Shown: piece by piece, positions 43,713 to 53,270 of the stretch
Layout: each line of letters begins with the position of its first letter
Position numbering within the stretch: position 1 is the first letter of the stretch
Assembly (NCBI GenBank): GCA_944389125.1
Contig: CALXLF010000008.1
Location: 1 to 55,540 of the forward strand
Reading direction: 5' to 3'
Length of the DNA stretch: 55,540 nucleotides
Origin: an uncultured Clostridia bacterium
GTDB taxonomy: Bacteria; Bacillota; Clostridia; TANB77; CAG-508
Notes under the pieces: generated by a model
The model's input: only the letters and a program-made list of their open reading frames with translations
Database searches by the model: none
Told to the model about the DNA's origin: nothing
Made by a program: the position numbers and the translations under genes

Positions 43713-44264
43713 TGTCAGTAATTGCTGTGCCGTTTTTTTCCATACAAATGCTTTATGCTTCCAAGAAAAGAATTTTGTGATTTCCTCAATTTCGGCAAAA
43801 TCAGAATTATTTATTGCCAATAACAGTTGATCGTATTTCTCTTCAACAGAATTTTTTTTCATATATTCTTTAAGTAATCTAAATTCAAGCTGTTCTTTTT
43901 CAGACTCTTTCATAGCAGTATAATTTTTAAATGCAAGTTTTACCCAATAAATCTCAGGATATTTAATTGTATCTAAAATTTCAGCATCAAATTTATCTGT
44001 TATAAATAGTTTGATATGAACATACAGTGAAGTATTATCATCATGTAAAAATGACCTATCACATATGCCTGTTGATACAATAATATATGTAAAATCGATT
44101 ATTTTTGTATCACATATTCGTTTGCCATCATGAGCAATCACTTCTCCACGGTTAATTCGAACTGAATCGCCAGAATTTTTTTCAAAAATTCTTACTCGAA
44201 GATCATTTATTAATTTACCATTGAAGCTTTCCTTCCGCCATACAAAATTTGTATAATTTTTCAT
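43689..44264 (-). CDS. unknown soluble protein (191 aa)
   Basis: Not recognised. The N-terminal half is beta-rich (WRKESFNGKLINDLRVRIFE...RINRGEVIAHDG), and the C-terminal half is helical and charged. The last eight codons are encoded by a terminator stem, so the end may have been replaced by deletion. It uses CGG for arginine at codon 10 and is less AT-biased than its neighbours, suggesting transfer. RBS AAGGAGG. Confidence 0.6.
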   Translation of the reverse strand: MKNYTNFVWRKESFNGKLINDLRVRIFEKNSGDSVRINRGEVIAHDGKRICDTKIIDFTYIIVSTGICDRSFLHDDNTSLYVHIKLFITDKFDAEILDTIKYPEIYWVKLAFKNYTAMKESEKEQLEFRLLKEYMKKNSVEEKYDQLLLAINNSDFAEIEEITKFFSWKHKAFVWKKTAQQLLTTQTRSHV

Positions 44265-44472
44265 TCTGTTCCTCCTTACAACTCTTTTTAATTGCTACAT
44301 TTCTGTACAACATATTAATTTTAGCATAGTTTAAATTTGTAGTCAATTTTAGAATGTTTTTAGCCAATTATATAAATATAATTAGTATTAAATTTATGTC
44401 TAAGTATAGAATATTTTTAATTTATATGATAATATCATATAAATTAAAAATAATGGAATCAGAGGTAAATTT

Positions 44473-46929
44473 ATGGTAGATAAAATTGAAATAAAGGGAG
44501 CTAGAGTTCATAATTTAAAAAATATAGATATAGATATTCCTCTTAATAAAATAGTTGCTATATCTGGAGTTTCTGGATCTGGAAAGTCATCTCTTGCACT
44601 AGGAGTTGTTTATGCCGAAGGTTCAAGAAGATACTTAGAAGCTTTATCTACATATACTAGAAGAAGAATTTTACAAGGAGAAAAAGCAAAAGTTGATAGC
44701 ATTATTCATGTTCCAAGTGCATTGGCTTTACATCAAAGACCTAATATACCTAGTATTAGATCAACATTTGGAACAGCAACAGAACTTCTAAATTCTGTAA
44801 GATTGTTATTTTCAAGATGTGGAAATTATATTTGTCCTAATGATCATATTGTTCCTGCAACTGCAAATGTAGCTAGAGATGAGCAAATAGAATGCCCCAT
44901 ATGCCATGAAAAATTTAATGGTTTAGGTGCTGAAGAATATGCATTTAATTCATCTGGTGCTTGTCCAATGTGCAGTGGAACTGGCATTGTTGAAACTGTT
45001 AATATGGATTCATTAGTTCCAAATAAGGATTTATCCATTGATGAAGGAGCGGTTGCTCCATGGAATAGTTTAATGTGGTCTTTAATGACTGATGTGTGCC
45101 GTGCAATGGGAGTTAGAACTGATATTCCATTTAAAGATTTAACTAAAGAAGAACAAGATATTGTATATGATGGACCAATGGAGAAAAAGCATATTTTTTA
45201 TAGACCAAAAAAAGGAGATTCAACTTTAGCTACAGAAATGGATTTTACTTATTATAGTGCAAAAGAAACAGTATTAAATGCATTAAAGAAAGTAAAAGAT
45301 GAAAAAAGTATGAGTAGAGTTTCAAAATTTTTAAAAGAAGATATTTGTCCAGAATGTCATGGATCAAGAATAAACAAAAAAGCAAATTCTACTTTATTAG
45401 GAGGAAAAAATTTATCAGAAGTTTGCCAAATGAGTTTACGAGATTTAAAATCATGGCTTCCTAAAGTTGTAAATGATTTAAATGATGAAGTAAGGCAAAT
45501 GGGAAAAAACATATTAGAAGAATTTATGATAAATGCAGATGCTTTACTTTCACTTGGACTTGGTTATTTAACTTTAGATAGAGCAAGTAATACATTATCT
45601 ACAGGAGAATTACAAAGAGTACAGCTTGCAAGAACTGTAAGAAATAGAACTACAGGAGTTTTATATGTTTTAGATGAACCTTCTATTGGTCTTCATCCTG
45701 CAAATGTAGATGGACTTATTAATTTAATGAAACAACTTATAAAAGATGGAAATTCAGTTGTTTTAGTTGATCATGATATAAGAATACTTAAAGTAGCTGA
45801 TTATATGATAGAAATCGGTCCTGAAGCTGGTGCTAAAGGAGGAGAAATTATTTGTAAAGGTACAATAGAAGATATTATAAAAGATAAAAATTCTATAATT
45901 GGTCCTTATTTAAATAATAAAGAAGAAATTAAAATTCGAGAAAAAATTGATAGTAATGAAATATTTAAATTTGGCAAAATAAGTATAAGAACAGATTCAA
46001 TTCATACTGTAAAACCACTTTGTATAGATATTCCAAAAGGAAGATTAACTACTATAACTGGTATGTCTGGAAGTGGTAAAACAACCTTAATATTAGAGTC
46101 TTTATATCCTGCAATTAAGGCAAAATTAAATAATGAATCATTACCATCACACGTAAAAAATTTAAATGCTGACTGGGTAAATAAAATAGATTTAATAGAT
46201 GCAACTCCAATAGGTAATAATGTTAGAAGTACAGTTGCAACATATTCAGGTGTATTTGATGATTTAAGAAAATTATATGGAAAAATTAGTAAAGAATATA
46301 CTGCAAGTGATTTTTCTTATAATACTGGAAAATTAAAATGTTCATCTTGTGATGGAACAGGAATTATTTCTATGGATGTTCAATTTTTACCAGATATTGA
46401 GATGACATGCAATGCATGTGATGGAACAAGATATTCTCATGATGTAGACAATATATTTTATAATAATTATTCAATCAAAGATGTAATGCAATTAACAATT
46501 AGACAAGCATTAGAAGTATTTAAAGATAATAAAAAAATCAAAGATAAACTACAAATCCTAGTAGATTTAGGAATTGGATATTTAACACTAGGTGAATCAA
46601 CTCCTGCATTATCAGGAGGAGAAGCACAAAGATTAAAGCTTGCTTCTGAAATTGGAAAGATTCAAGATGGAAGTGTATTTATATTTGATGAACCAAGTAT
46701 TGGACTTCATCCACAAGATGTAAAAACCCTATTAAAAGTTTTTCAAAAGTTAATTGAAAATGGTGCAACAATAATTGTAATTGAGCATGATTTAGATGTA
46801 ATCAAAAATTCTGATTATATTATTGATATGGGGCCAGAAGGAGGATATCTTGGAGGAGAAGTAGTGGCTAAAGGAACTGTTCAAGATATAAAAAATAATA
46901 AAAATAGTATTACTGGAAGATATTTGTAA
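44473..46929 (+). CDS. UvrA-like ATPase, short form (UvrA2 type)
   Basis: The 818-residue protein has two ABC ATPase modules. The first: SGVSGSGKSSLALG (about 32-45), LSTGELQRVQLA and VLDEPSIGLHP. The second: TGMSGSGKTTLILE, LSGGEAQRLKLA and IFDEPSIGLHP. Zinc sites CPICHEK...CPMCSGTG and CSSCDGTG...CNACDGTRY are present. Canonical UvrA has about 940 residues; the missing part lies where the UvrB-binding domain should be. This fits the UvrA2/drug-associated paralogues, linked in some bacteria to DNA-binding antibiotics. Excision repair with UvrB is therefore doubtful. RBS AGAGGT. Confidence 0.85.
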   Translation: MVDKIEIKGARVHNLKNIDIDIPLNKIVAISGVSGSGKSSLALGVVYAEGSRRYLEALSTYTRRRILQGEKAKVDSIIHVPSALALHQRPNIPSIRSTFGTATELLNSVRLLFSRCGNYICPNDHIVPATANVARDEQIECPICHEKFNGLGAEEYAFNSSGACPMCSGTGIVETVNMDSLVPNKDLSIDEGAVAPWNSLMWSLMTDVCRAMGVRTDIPFKDLTKEEQDIVYDGPMEKKHIFYRPKKGDSTLATEMDFTYYSAKETVLNALKKVKDEKSMSRVSKFLKEDICPECHGSRINKKANSTLLGGKNLSEVCQMSLRDLKSWLPKVVNDLNDEVRQMGKNILEEFMINADALLSLGLGYLTLDRASNTLSTGELQRVQLARTVRNRTTGVLYVLDEPSIGLHPANVDGLINLMKQLIKDGNSVVLVDHDIRILKVADYMIEIGPEAGAKGGEIICKGTIEDIIKDKNSIIGPYLNNKEEIKIREKIDSNEIFKFGKISIRTDSIHTVKPLCIDIPKGRLTTITGMSGSGKTTLILESLYPAIKAKLNNESLPSHVKNLNADWVNKIDLIDATPIGNNVRSTVATYSGVFDDLRKLYGKISKEYTASDFSYNTGKLKCSSCDGTGIISMDVQFLPDIEMTCNACDGTRYSHDVDNIFYNNYSIKDVMQLTIRQALEVFKDNKKIKDKLQILVDLGIGYLTLGESTPALSGGEAQRLKLASEIGKIQDGSVFIFDEPSIGLHPQDVKTLLKVFQKLIENGATIIVIEHDLDVIKNSDYIIDMGPEGGYLGGEVVAKGTVQDIKNNKNSITGRYL

Positions 46930-46964
46930 TAAAATTATTTAAGATAAAATTGGAGGAATATATT

Positions 46965-47402
46965 ATGGAAAATAAATATAAATTTTTTATAGCAGGTAGA
47001 ACAAGAAACAGAGAAAACATTTTAAAATTATGTGAAATTTTTGATGAGTTAAATATAACTTATTATTGCTTTTTAAAAAATGAAGAATCTCATAAAGAAG
47101 CAGGACTTGATATGTATGATAATAATCTTGCAGATAAGTTTGAAGCATTAGGACTAGAAGATCCTAGTGTTAGAATAATATTTGAACATGATTTAGATGG
47201 TTTAAAGAATTCAGAGAATCTTTTACTTGTTTTGCCAGCTGGGAAATCAGCACATATTGAATCAGGAATTGCTTATGGTTTGGGTAAAAAATGCTATGCA
47301 ATTGGAGAATATGATGTAACTGATTCTTTATATCTTATTTTTGATAAAATTTTCAGAGATGAAAAAGAATTAAAAGAATTTTTAGTAAATATTAAAAAAT
47401 AG
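46965..47402 (+). CDS. nucleoside 2-deoxyribosyltransferase-like protein
   Basis: The 145-residue protein has FFIAGRTRNRENILKLCEIF at the start and VLPAGKSAHIESGIAYGLGKKCYAIGE near the end, the layout of the nucleoside 2-deoxyribosyltransferase-like fold. The conserved Glu in AHIESG is the expected nucleophile region. ATG 46965 follows TGGAGGA. It follows the UvrA-like gene after 35 bases and may be co-transcribed, hinting at nucleotide or DNA-damage metabolism. Confidence 0.7.
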   Translation: MENKYKFFIAGRTRNRENILKLCEIFDELNITYYCFLKNEESHKEAGLDMYDNNLADKFEALGLEDPSVRIIFEHDLDGLKNSENLLLVLPAGKSAHIESGIAYGLGKKCYAIGEYDVTDSLYLIFDKIFRDEKELKEFLVNIKK

Positions 47403-47418
47403 TTTTAATAAATTTGTT

Positions 47419-47460
47419 AACTACTGGCAAAAAGAAAAGTTTGCTAGTAGTTATTTTTTA
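47419..47460 (+). terminator. terminator of the UvrA2/deoxyribosyltransferase unit
   Basis: AACTACTGGCAAA / TTTGCTAGTAGTT hairpin followed by T run. Confidence 0.88.
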
Positions 47461-47563
47461 GTTTTTGAGCTGTAATATAAATGACATATAACTGATATTG
47501 ACTTAAATTTAATTAATAAATAGAATATAAATGTATAAATATAATTTGTTGGAGGAAAAAACA

Positions 47564-48172
47564 ATGCGCTCACGTTTACAAAAAATGAACCCAGATACTT
47601 CAAGATCTGATGTTTTTTGGAGTAGACGCCGTGGTATAAAAGAAAATAATTATGCATAAAGACTAGAAGAAACAGAGGTTGATGATTAGGCAATAACTGA
47701 AGTACTGCTAGATATATCTGGTTCTGTTGATATTAATTTATTAAAAGCTTTTTTAAGACAATTAAAACCTTTATTAAGGGAATCTAAATTAAAAGTTGGA
47801 TGTTTTAATACAAAGTTTTGAGATTTTATAGATATAAACTCAAATGATGATATTGATAATTTTTCTATATCGGCTGAAGCAATGGCATGGAGTGGAGGAA
47901 CAGATTTAGATTTACCTGTAAGATCTTTTTCAAAAGATAGGGATATTAATAAGATAATATTTACTGATGGTTTTGCTGATTCATGGAATATTCCAAAAAG
48001 TGATTTAAGAAGAGAAAATGTTATTTGGCTTGTATATGGAAATACATCATTTAAACCTATTTGTGGTAAAGTAATTTATATATCAGAAAAACAATTGCAA
48101 TCTATGCAAGAAATATATAATAGTCAAAATTTGAGTCATGCAAATGCTAATAACTATGAATATGAAAAATAA
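47564..48172 (+). pseudogene. VWA-like (DUF2201-type) gene with three in-frame stops
   Basis: One continuous frame of 203 codons is interrupted by TAA (47657), TAG (47687) and TGA (47819), with no frameshift. The coding sense is clear: RLQKMNPDTSRSDVFWSRR, then AITEVLLDISGSVDINLLKA (the MIDAS DxSGS), then AMAWSGGTDLDLPVRSF and KIIFTDGFADSW. These are the VWA fold of the DUF2201 family. KF-stop-DFID probably was KFWDFID (TGG to TGA). A good RBS (TTGGAGG) remains. The usual N-terminal metallopeptidase-like part is missing. The three different stops make recoding unlikely and decay by point mutation likely. Confidence 0.82.
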
Positions 48173-48205
48173 AGAGATTTAAGAATTCTTAAATCTCTTA
48201 TTTTG
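48164..48205 (+). terminator. terminator after the VWA pseudogene
   Basis: AGAGATTTAAG / CTTAAATCTCT hairpin, followed by TATTTTG. Confidence 0.8.
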
Positions 48206-48289
48206 ATAAATATTTTTAATTATGTTATAATAAACTTTGTAATACAGTAATGTAACTTAAAAATTGTATCAAAAAATGGAGGTATGAGA

Positions 48290-48883
48290 ATGAGAAAACG
48301 GTTTAATATGGTACTAGTTGTTATTGCTGTCATTATATTAGGAATTGCTTTTTTGACATCGAAAAATTCGCCAGCAAGTGGTCCTCATACAGAGTATAAG
48401 TGTGATGTACAATCTCTTAATTTTTCTACACGGATAAATATTGAGAAAGAGGGAGAAGATTTTGCATATGTAAAAGGAAACTTGTTTAGGATTGTAACAG
48501 ATCCTCTTACAATGTATGATGTTGATGATAATGAGCTTGCTCATGCTGGAGACGACTATCATTTTATAGCTCAGGACTCTCACGCAATTACTGTTGATGG
48601 AGTAGTTACAGCTGAAATGGTCGGATTAGTGGATATTTTTGGTGAGTCATATGATATCTATAATTCAGACGGAGAAATGATAGCTGAAGTAAGTTTCAAC
48701 ATGTTTAATACAAACGGTGAAATGTATGACATGGACGGAAATCTGGTTGCTGACTTCAATTCAAAACTGTTTTTCAATGACTTTAATATAAGGATTTATG
48801 AAGATTGTCAGATTGATGAAAAAACGGTTTTGATGATTTTTAGTTCTTATTATAGTGACCAAAAATATGATATTAGTAATTAA
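48290..48883 (+). CDS. LURP-one/tubby-like family membrane-anchored protein
   Basis: ATG 48290 is seven bases from GGAGG, whereas ATG 48284 abuts it. The 197-residue protein has one N-terminal helix (about 5-23). A beta-barrel-like repeat follows: YDVDDNELAHAG, DIYNSDGEMIAEV, MYDMDGNLVADF, each a 'D/G' hairpin as in LURP-one or scramblase-like folds. Function is unknown; membrane or lipid association is possible. Two CGG codons and balanced codon use suggest transfer. Confidence 0.6.
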   Translation: MRKRFNMVLVVIAVIILGIAFLTSKNSPASGPHTEYKCDVQSLNFSTRINIEKEGEDFAYVKGNLFRIVTDPLTMYDVDDNELAHAGDDYHFIAQDSHAITVDGVVTAEMVGLVDIFGESYDIYNSDGEMIAEVSFNMFNTNGEMYDMDGNLVADFNSKLFFNDFNIRIYEDCQIDEKTVLMIFSSYYSDQKYDISN

Positions 48884-48910
48884 ATTCTCATTTTAAGGAC
48901 AATTTGTTCT

Positions 48911-48955
48911 GTAACTGCCAGCAGAGGTCTAACTCTATTGGCAGTTATTTTATAT
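48911..48955 (+). terminator. terminator of the LURP-like gene
   Basis: TAACTGCCA / TGGCAGTTA with inner AGAG/CTCT stem, then ATTTTAT. Confidence 0.85.
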
Positions 48956-49246
48956 TATTTAAATTGACAGATATATTGAAAAATGATACAATTCTACAAA
49001 TCTATAATATATTAATAATAAAGAATTCAAAATTTTAATTCTTTATTTAGTGGTTTGATTTTAAATCATTTTACAAAAGATACTAACTCACATAAGAAAA
49101 TAAAAAATACAAAGGAGGAAAGATATTTTATACATAAAACATATTTTTTTATGAGAGATAATTATAGAAGTTAAAATTACAAATGGTAATTATTTTAAAT
49201 TAATAATTGTTACTTGTTGTATGAAATATTTAGAGAGGTGAATATG
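48956..49246. other. intergenic region before endonuclease V
   Basis: AT-rich, with no supported gene. An AAAGGAGG site at about 49110 is not followed by a sensible start; only fragments such as MRDNY occur. This may be the remains of a lost gene. Confidence 0.4.
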
Positions 49247-49942
49247 ATGGAAAATACTGTAATTAAACGTGAATGGTTATTAGAACAAGAATATTTTCAA
49301 GATAAGATCTGTCAGAAATCAATTAATTGTTCAGAATTACGGTATATTGCTGGGGTTGATGTAGCATATACTAGAATCGGAAATCAAGAATATGGTTGCT
49401 GCAGTATAGTTATTATTGATTACAAAAGTTCAGAACTTATTTATCATGCTGATCATATAGGAATTATAAATGTTCCTTATCATCCAGGGTATTTAAGCTA
49501 TCGAGAGCTTCCTGTAATTTTAGAAACTGTAAAAAAATTAGAAATTATACCAGATGTGTATGTTTTTGACGGAAATGGTATACTGCACCCGAAAAAAGTG
49601 GGAATTGCTACACACGCTTCTTTTTATTTAAATAAACCCTGCATAGGTGTTGCTAAGAATTTTTTTCATTCTGATGAAATTATTAATTATGATATGCCTG
49701 ATAACTATGTTGGTGCAAGTACAAATATTGTTAATAAAAATGGAGAAATACTTGGAATTGCTTTAAGAACAAAAATTAATTGTAAACCAGTATTTGTGTC
49801 TGTTGGAAACTACATTTCTTTGGAAGATTCAAAAACAATAATTATGAATTGTATCAATAATGAAAGTAGAATTCCTATTCCAACTAGATTAGCCGACATA
49901 GAAACACATAAAATAAGAAGAAAACTTTTAGACAACAAATAG
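49247..49942 (+). CDS. nfi: endonuclease V
   Basis: Cuts DNA next to deaminated bases such as inosine. The 231-residue protein has YIAGVDVAY (about 38) with the first metal Asp, YHPGYLSYRELPVI (about 80), DVYVFDGNGILHPKKVGIATH (about 103) with the second Asp, and CIGVAKN. All are signatures of the Nfi family. ATG 49247 is six bases from AGAGGTG. One CGG codon occurs (in ELRYIAG). No neighbour shares its pathway except the UvrA-like gene. Confidence 0.93.
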   Translation: MENTVIKREWLLEQEYFQDKICQKSINCSELRYIAGVDVAYTRIGNQEYGCCSIVIIDYKSSELIYHADHIGIINVPYHPGYLSYRELPVILETVKKLEIIPDVYVFDGNGILHPKKVGIATHASFYLNKPCIGVAKNFFHSDEIINYDMPDNYVGASTNIVNKNGEILGIALRTKINCKPVFVSVGNYISLEDSKTIIMNCINNESRIPIPTRLADIETHKIRRKLLDNK

Positions 49943-49955
49943 CATTTTTTCCATT

Positions 49956-50003
49956 AAAACTAATTTCTCATTTAAAGTACAATTAAATGAGAAATTAGTT
50001 TAT
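49956..50003 (+). terminator. endonuclease V terminator
   Basis: An 18-bp perfect stem (49957-49974 with 49984-50001; core TTTCTCATTTA / TAAATGAGAAA). Confidence 0.9.
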
Positions 50004-50061
50004 ATTAATTATAAAGATTACATTAAAATATATAAAATAAATTAGAATGGAGGATTTTATT

Positions 50062-50637
50062 ATGCAATATTTTAAAAAAATAGTTGGTGACAGAATATAT
50101 TTATCTCCAAAAGGTGTATCTGACGAAGAAATAGAAAAATTTACAGAATGGATGAATGATTTTCAAGTTACAGATTATACTGGAAGAAGTGGACAAATAA
50201 CAACTTTAATTGGAGAAAAAGAATGGCTTGAAAATTCTGTAAAAGATACTGATAAGAGAAATTTTAATATTATAGAATTAGAAAATAATAAACTAATTGG
50301 AACAATTGGTTTAGAACATTTTAATTGGATTGGAAGAAGCGCAGTTCTTGGAATATTTATTGGAGATAAAGATTATAGAAGCAGTGGATATGGTACTGAA
50401 GCAATAAAGCTTCTATTAGAATATGGATTTAAATATTTAAATTTACATAGTATAAGATTAGATCTTCTTTCTATTAATGAAAGAGCTCACAAATGCTATT
50501 TGAAGTGCGGATTTAAAGATACAGGAAGAAGTAGAGACGAAATATTTTTAAATGGAAAATATTATGATAAGTTACATATGGATATACTTGAAAACGAATT
50601 TGAAGGAGATTATATAAGAAATAAAAATATAATTTAA
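50062..50637 (+). CDS. GNAT acetyltransferase (RimJ/RimL type)
   Basis: The 191-residue protein has GIFIGDKDYRSSGYGTEAIKLLLEYGF (about 95-121), the acetyl-CoA loop, and the C-terminal LLSINERAHKCYLKCGF. It acetylates an amino group of unknown substrate. ATG 50062 is seven bases from TGGAGG; ATG 50047 lacks a site. It is complete, unlike the remnant at 25047. Confidence 0.9.
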   Translation: MQYFKKIVGDRIYLSPKGVSDEEIEKFTEWMNDFQVTDYTGRSGQITTLIGEKEWLENSVKDTDKRNFNIIELENNKLIGTIGLEHFNWIGRSAVLGIFIGDKDYRSSGYGTEAIKLLLEYGFKYLNLHSIRLDLLSINERAHKCYLKCGFKDTGRSRDEIFLNGKYYDKLHMDILENEFEGDYIRNKNII

Positions 50638-50662
50638 TGGATTTTTGTTATTTGAATTTAAT

Positions 50663-50701
50663 AAATTGTCGGTAGAAATGAAACCTGCCGGCAATTTTTA
50701 T
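50663..50701 (+). terminator. acetyltransferase terminator
   Basis: AATTGTCGGTAG / CTGCCGGCAATT with two G-U pairs, then TTTTTA. Confidence 0.88.
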
Positions 50702-50787
50702 GTTAAATAATATTGATATTTATATAAAAAGATTATAAAATACAAACAGTATTTTTATGGTAAAGTTTTATTTATATAGGTGATTAT

Positions 50788-51465
50788 ATGAAAAAAATAT
50801 TGGTTGTTGAAGATGATGTTGATATTCATAACTTTATAAAGAAAGTATTAGAGAAAGAAAATTATGAAGTAATAAGCGAATACTTGGGGAGAGATATAGA
50901 CTTATTATTAGAAAATAATAATATAGATTTAGTTTTACTAGATTTAATGCTTCCTGATATATCAGGAGAAGAAATTCTGAAGAAAATAAAAGATATTCCT
51001 GTTATAGTTATAAGTGCTAAAATAGCATCAGAGGATAAAGTAAATGTGTTATCTAACGGAGCGAATGACTATATAACAAAACCGTTTGATGTAAATGAAC
51101 TACTTGCAAGAATAAAAGTTCAATTTAGATTAAATCAAAAGGAAGAAAATAAAGATTTAAAATATAAAGATTTAAGTTTAGATAAAACAGCGCCAATATT
51201 GCATATTAAAACTCAGAAAATAAATTTAACAAAAACAGAATATTTAATTTTAAAACAATTATTATTAAATCCGAAAAAAGTTATATCAAAGACTAAGCTA
51301 ATTCAAATTATAAATTCAAATGATAAAGTTACTCCTGAAATCATGCAATATGATGAAAGCTCTTTAAAAGTACATATAAGTAATATAAGGAAGAAGATAA
51401 AAAATATTACAGAAGAAGAGTATATTGAATCTGTTTGGGGAATTGGCTTTAAATTATATGATTAA
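50788..51465 (+). CDS. OmpR-family response regulator
   Basis: The 225-residue protein has a receiver domain with acidic pocket VVEDDVD (about 6-12), phospho-acceptor Asp in LVLLDLML (about 53), and Lys in YITKPFD. A winged-helix output domain (about 125-225) follows, ending YIESVWGIGFKLYD. It should be switched by the histidine kinase three genes downstream and control the ABC genes between them. Confidence 0.92.
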   Translation: MKKILVVEDDVDIHNFIKKVLEKENYEVISEYLGRDIDLLLENNNIDLVLLDLMLPDISGEEILKKIKDIPVIVISAKIASEDKVNVLSNGANDYITKPFDVNELLARIKVQFRLNQKEENKDLKYKDLSLDKTAPILHIKTQKINLTKTEYLILKQLLLNPKKVISKTKLIQIINSNDKVTPEIMQYDESSLKVHISNIRKKIKNITEEEYIESVWGIGFKLYD

Positions 51466-51481
51466 AAATCTTTACTATTTC

Positions 51482-51510
51482 TTAACTGTTTTCTTAAACC
51501 TTATTATGAT
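51482..51510 (+). promoter_or_regulatory. promoter and direct repeat before the ABC genes
   Basis: TTAACT, 17-bp spacer, TATGAT (51505-51510). CTTAAC (51481) and CTTAAA (51493) form a direct repeat over the -35 region, the expected layout of an OmpR-type regulator site. Confidence 0.55.
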
Positions 51511-51537
51511 AAAATTTTTATAAGAAAGGAGAAGAAA

Positions 51538-52452
51538 ATGGAATATATTTTAGAAACAAATGATATTGTAAAAAAATATGGAAATTTTAAAGCATTAAAT
51601 AATTTTAATATGCATATTCCAAAAGAAGCTATATATGGCCTAATCGGGAAAAATGGAGCAGGGAAAACAACTTTAATAAGAATAATTTGCGGCTTACAAA
51701 AAGAAACATCAGGTAAATTTAGTATTTATGGTATAGAAAATAATTCTAAAAATATTATAGACGCTAGAAAAAGAATTGGTGGGATTATTGAAACTCCATC
51801 TATTTGTTTGGATATGTCAGCAGAAGATAATTTAAAAGAACAGTATAAGATTGTAGGTTTGCCTTCATTTGACGGAATAAAAGAAATTTTAGAATTGGTT
51901 GGACTAGAAAATACTGGTAAAAAAACTGCTAAACATTTTTCTTTAGGAATGAAGCAAAGATTAGGACTAGCAATTAGTTTAGTTGGTAATCCAGATTTAT
52001 TAATTTTAGATGAACCAATAAATGGACTAGACCCTGAAGGAATCATAGAAATAAGAGAATTAATACTTAAGTTAAATAAAGAAAAAGGCATCACTTTTTT
52101 AATATCTAGCCATTATTTAGACGAATTATCTAAAATAGCAACACATTATGGGATAATAGATAATGGCACTTTAATTAAAGAAATTAATAGGGAAGAGTTA
52201 GAAGATAATTTTAAAAGAAAAATACAGATAAAAGTTACAGATTTAAAAGAATGTATTAAATATTTAGAAGAAAATAATTTAAAATATAAAGTTATTTCAA
52301 ATGAAATAATTGAGATATATGATAAAATTAATGTATCAGAATTAGTTACTGCGCTTTCTAAAAGAAATTGTATAGTAGATAGTTTTAAAGAAAAAGAAGA
52401 ATCTTTAGAAAACTATTTTTTAAATTTAATAGGAGGTGCAAATAATGATTAA
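51538..52452 (+). CDS. ABC transporter ATPase (BcrA/lantibiotic-immunity type)
   Basis: The 304-residue subunit has GKNGAGKTT (about 38), FSLGMKQRLGLA (about 136), LLILDEPINGLDPEG (about 155) and SSHYLDE. The C-terminal extension (about 215-304) is typical of BcrA/LanF-like ATPases. Its end overlaps the permease start by eight bases. The pair probably removes or resists a membrane-active peptide. Confidence 0.9.
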   Translation: MEYILETNDIVKKYGNFKALNNFNMHIPKEAIYGLIGKNGAGKTTLIRIICGLQKETSGKFSIYGIENNSKNIIDARKRIGGIIETPSICLDMSAEDNLKEQYKIVGLPSFDGIKEILELVGLENTGKKTAKHFSLGMKQRLGLAISLVGNPDLLILDEPINGLDPEGIIEIRELILKLNKEKGITFLISSHYLDELSKIATHYGIIDNGTLIKEINREELEDNFKRKIQIKVTDLKECIKYLEENNLKYKVISNEIIEIYDKINVSELVTALSKRNCIVDSFKEKEESLENYFLNLIGGANND

Positions 52453-53260
52453 GTTATTAAAAGCTGAATTTTTTAGATTAAAAAAAGATATCATATTTTG
52501 GCTTTTTATATTTCTAACTATAGGAATTGCTTTTTTTACATTATTAAGATATATGTCTATTGAAGGTATAAAACTAGATAGAGTTATTAATGAATTTATA
52601 ATGTACATAGGGTTATTTATAGCGATTTTTGTAAGTATATTTATAGGAAAAGAGCACTCAGAGGGTATTATTAGAAATAAAATAATTGTAGGACATAGTA
52701 GAGCTTCAATTTATTTGTCAAATTTAATTATTAGTATAATAGTTTCTCTAATTTGTGAATTAATTTATATTTTAATTGCTGGCTTAATTGGAATTCCTAT
52801 ATTTGGCAAAATGCAAATGTCTATATCTCAATTTGCAATTACATTACTTGATACAGCTTTAGTTATAATATCTTTTTGTTCTATTTTTAATTTTATAGTA
52901 ATGATATGTTCAGAAATAACAGTTTCTACAACAATATGTATAATTCTTTTTATAGCAATGTATGTGGTACAAGGAGCATTATCATTGACTGCAAATACTG
53001 ACAAATATCTAACTCATACATTTACAGACGAAAATGGAATTACTCATATTGTGAGTCAAGAACCTGACCCTAACTATCCAGGAGATGAAAAAGTAAAACA
53101 GGCAAGAATGTTTTATCTCTTAATTCCTCAAGGTCAAGCTATGGAAATTGGAAATACTGATTCAGAATATTTATATAAAATGCCAATTTATTCTGTTTCA
53201 TTAATAATTATTATAAATTTTATAGGAATATGTATTTTTTCTAGGAAAGAATTAAAGTAG
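52445..53260 (+). CDS. ABC-2 permease subunit
   Basis: The 271-residue protein has six predicted helices with a long loop between about 178 and 232 (TANTDKYLTHTFTDENG...). ATG 52445 follows AGGAGG and overlaps the ATPase gene, so translation is coupled. It resembles permeases of bacitracin- and lantibiotic-immunity transporters. Confidence 0.85.
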   Translation: MIKLLKAEFFRLKKDIIFWLFIFLTIGIAFFTLLRYMSIEGIKLDRVINEFIMYIGLFIAIFVSIFIGKEHSEGIIRNKIIVGHSRASIYLSNLIISIIVSLICELIYILIAGLIGIPIFGKMQMSISQFAITLLDTALVIISFCSIFNFIVMICSEITVSTTICIILFIAMYVVQGALSLTANTDKYLTHTFTDENGITHIVSQEPDPNYPGDEKVKQARMFYLLIPQGQAMEIGNTDSEYLYKMPIYSVSLIIIINFIGICIFSRKELK

Positions 53261-53270
53261 GAGATATAAA

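Noticed and set aside
47657..47821. Recoding of stop codons (selenocysteine, pyrrolysine or suppressors) in the VWA gene
   Set aside because: Three different stop types occur, and no SECIS-like or other recoding structure is seen near them; decay is simpler.
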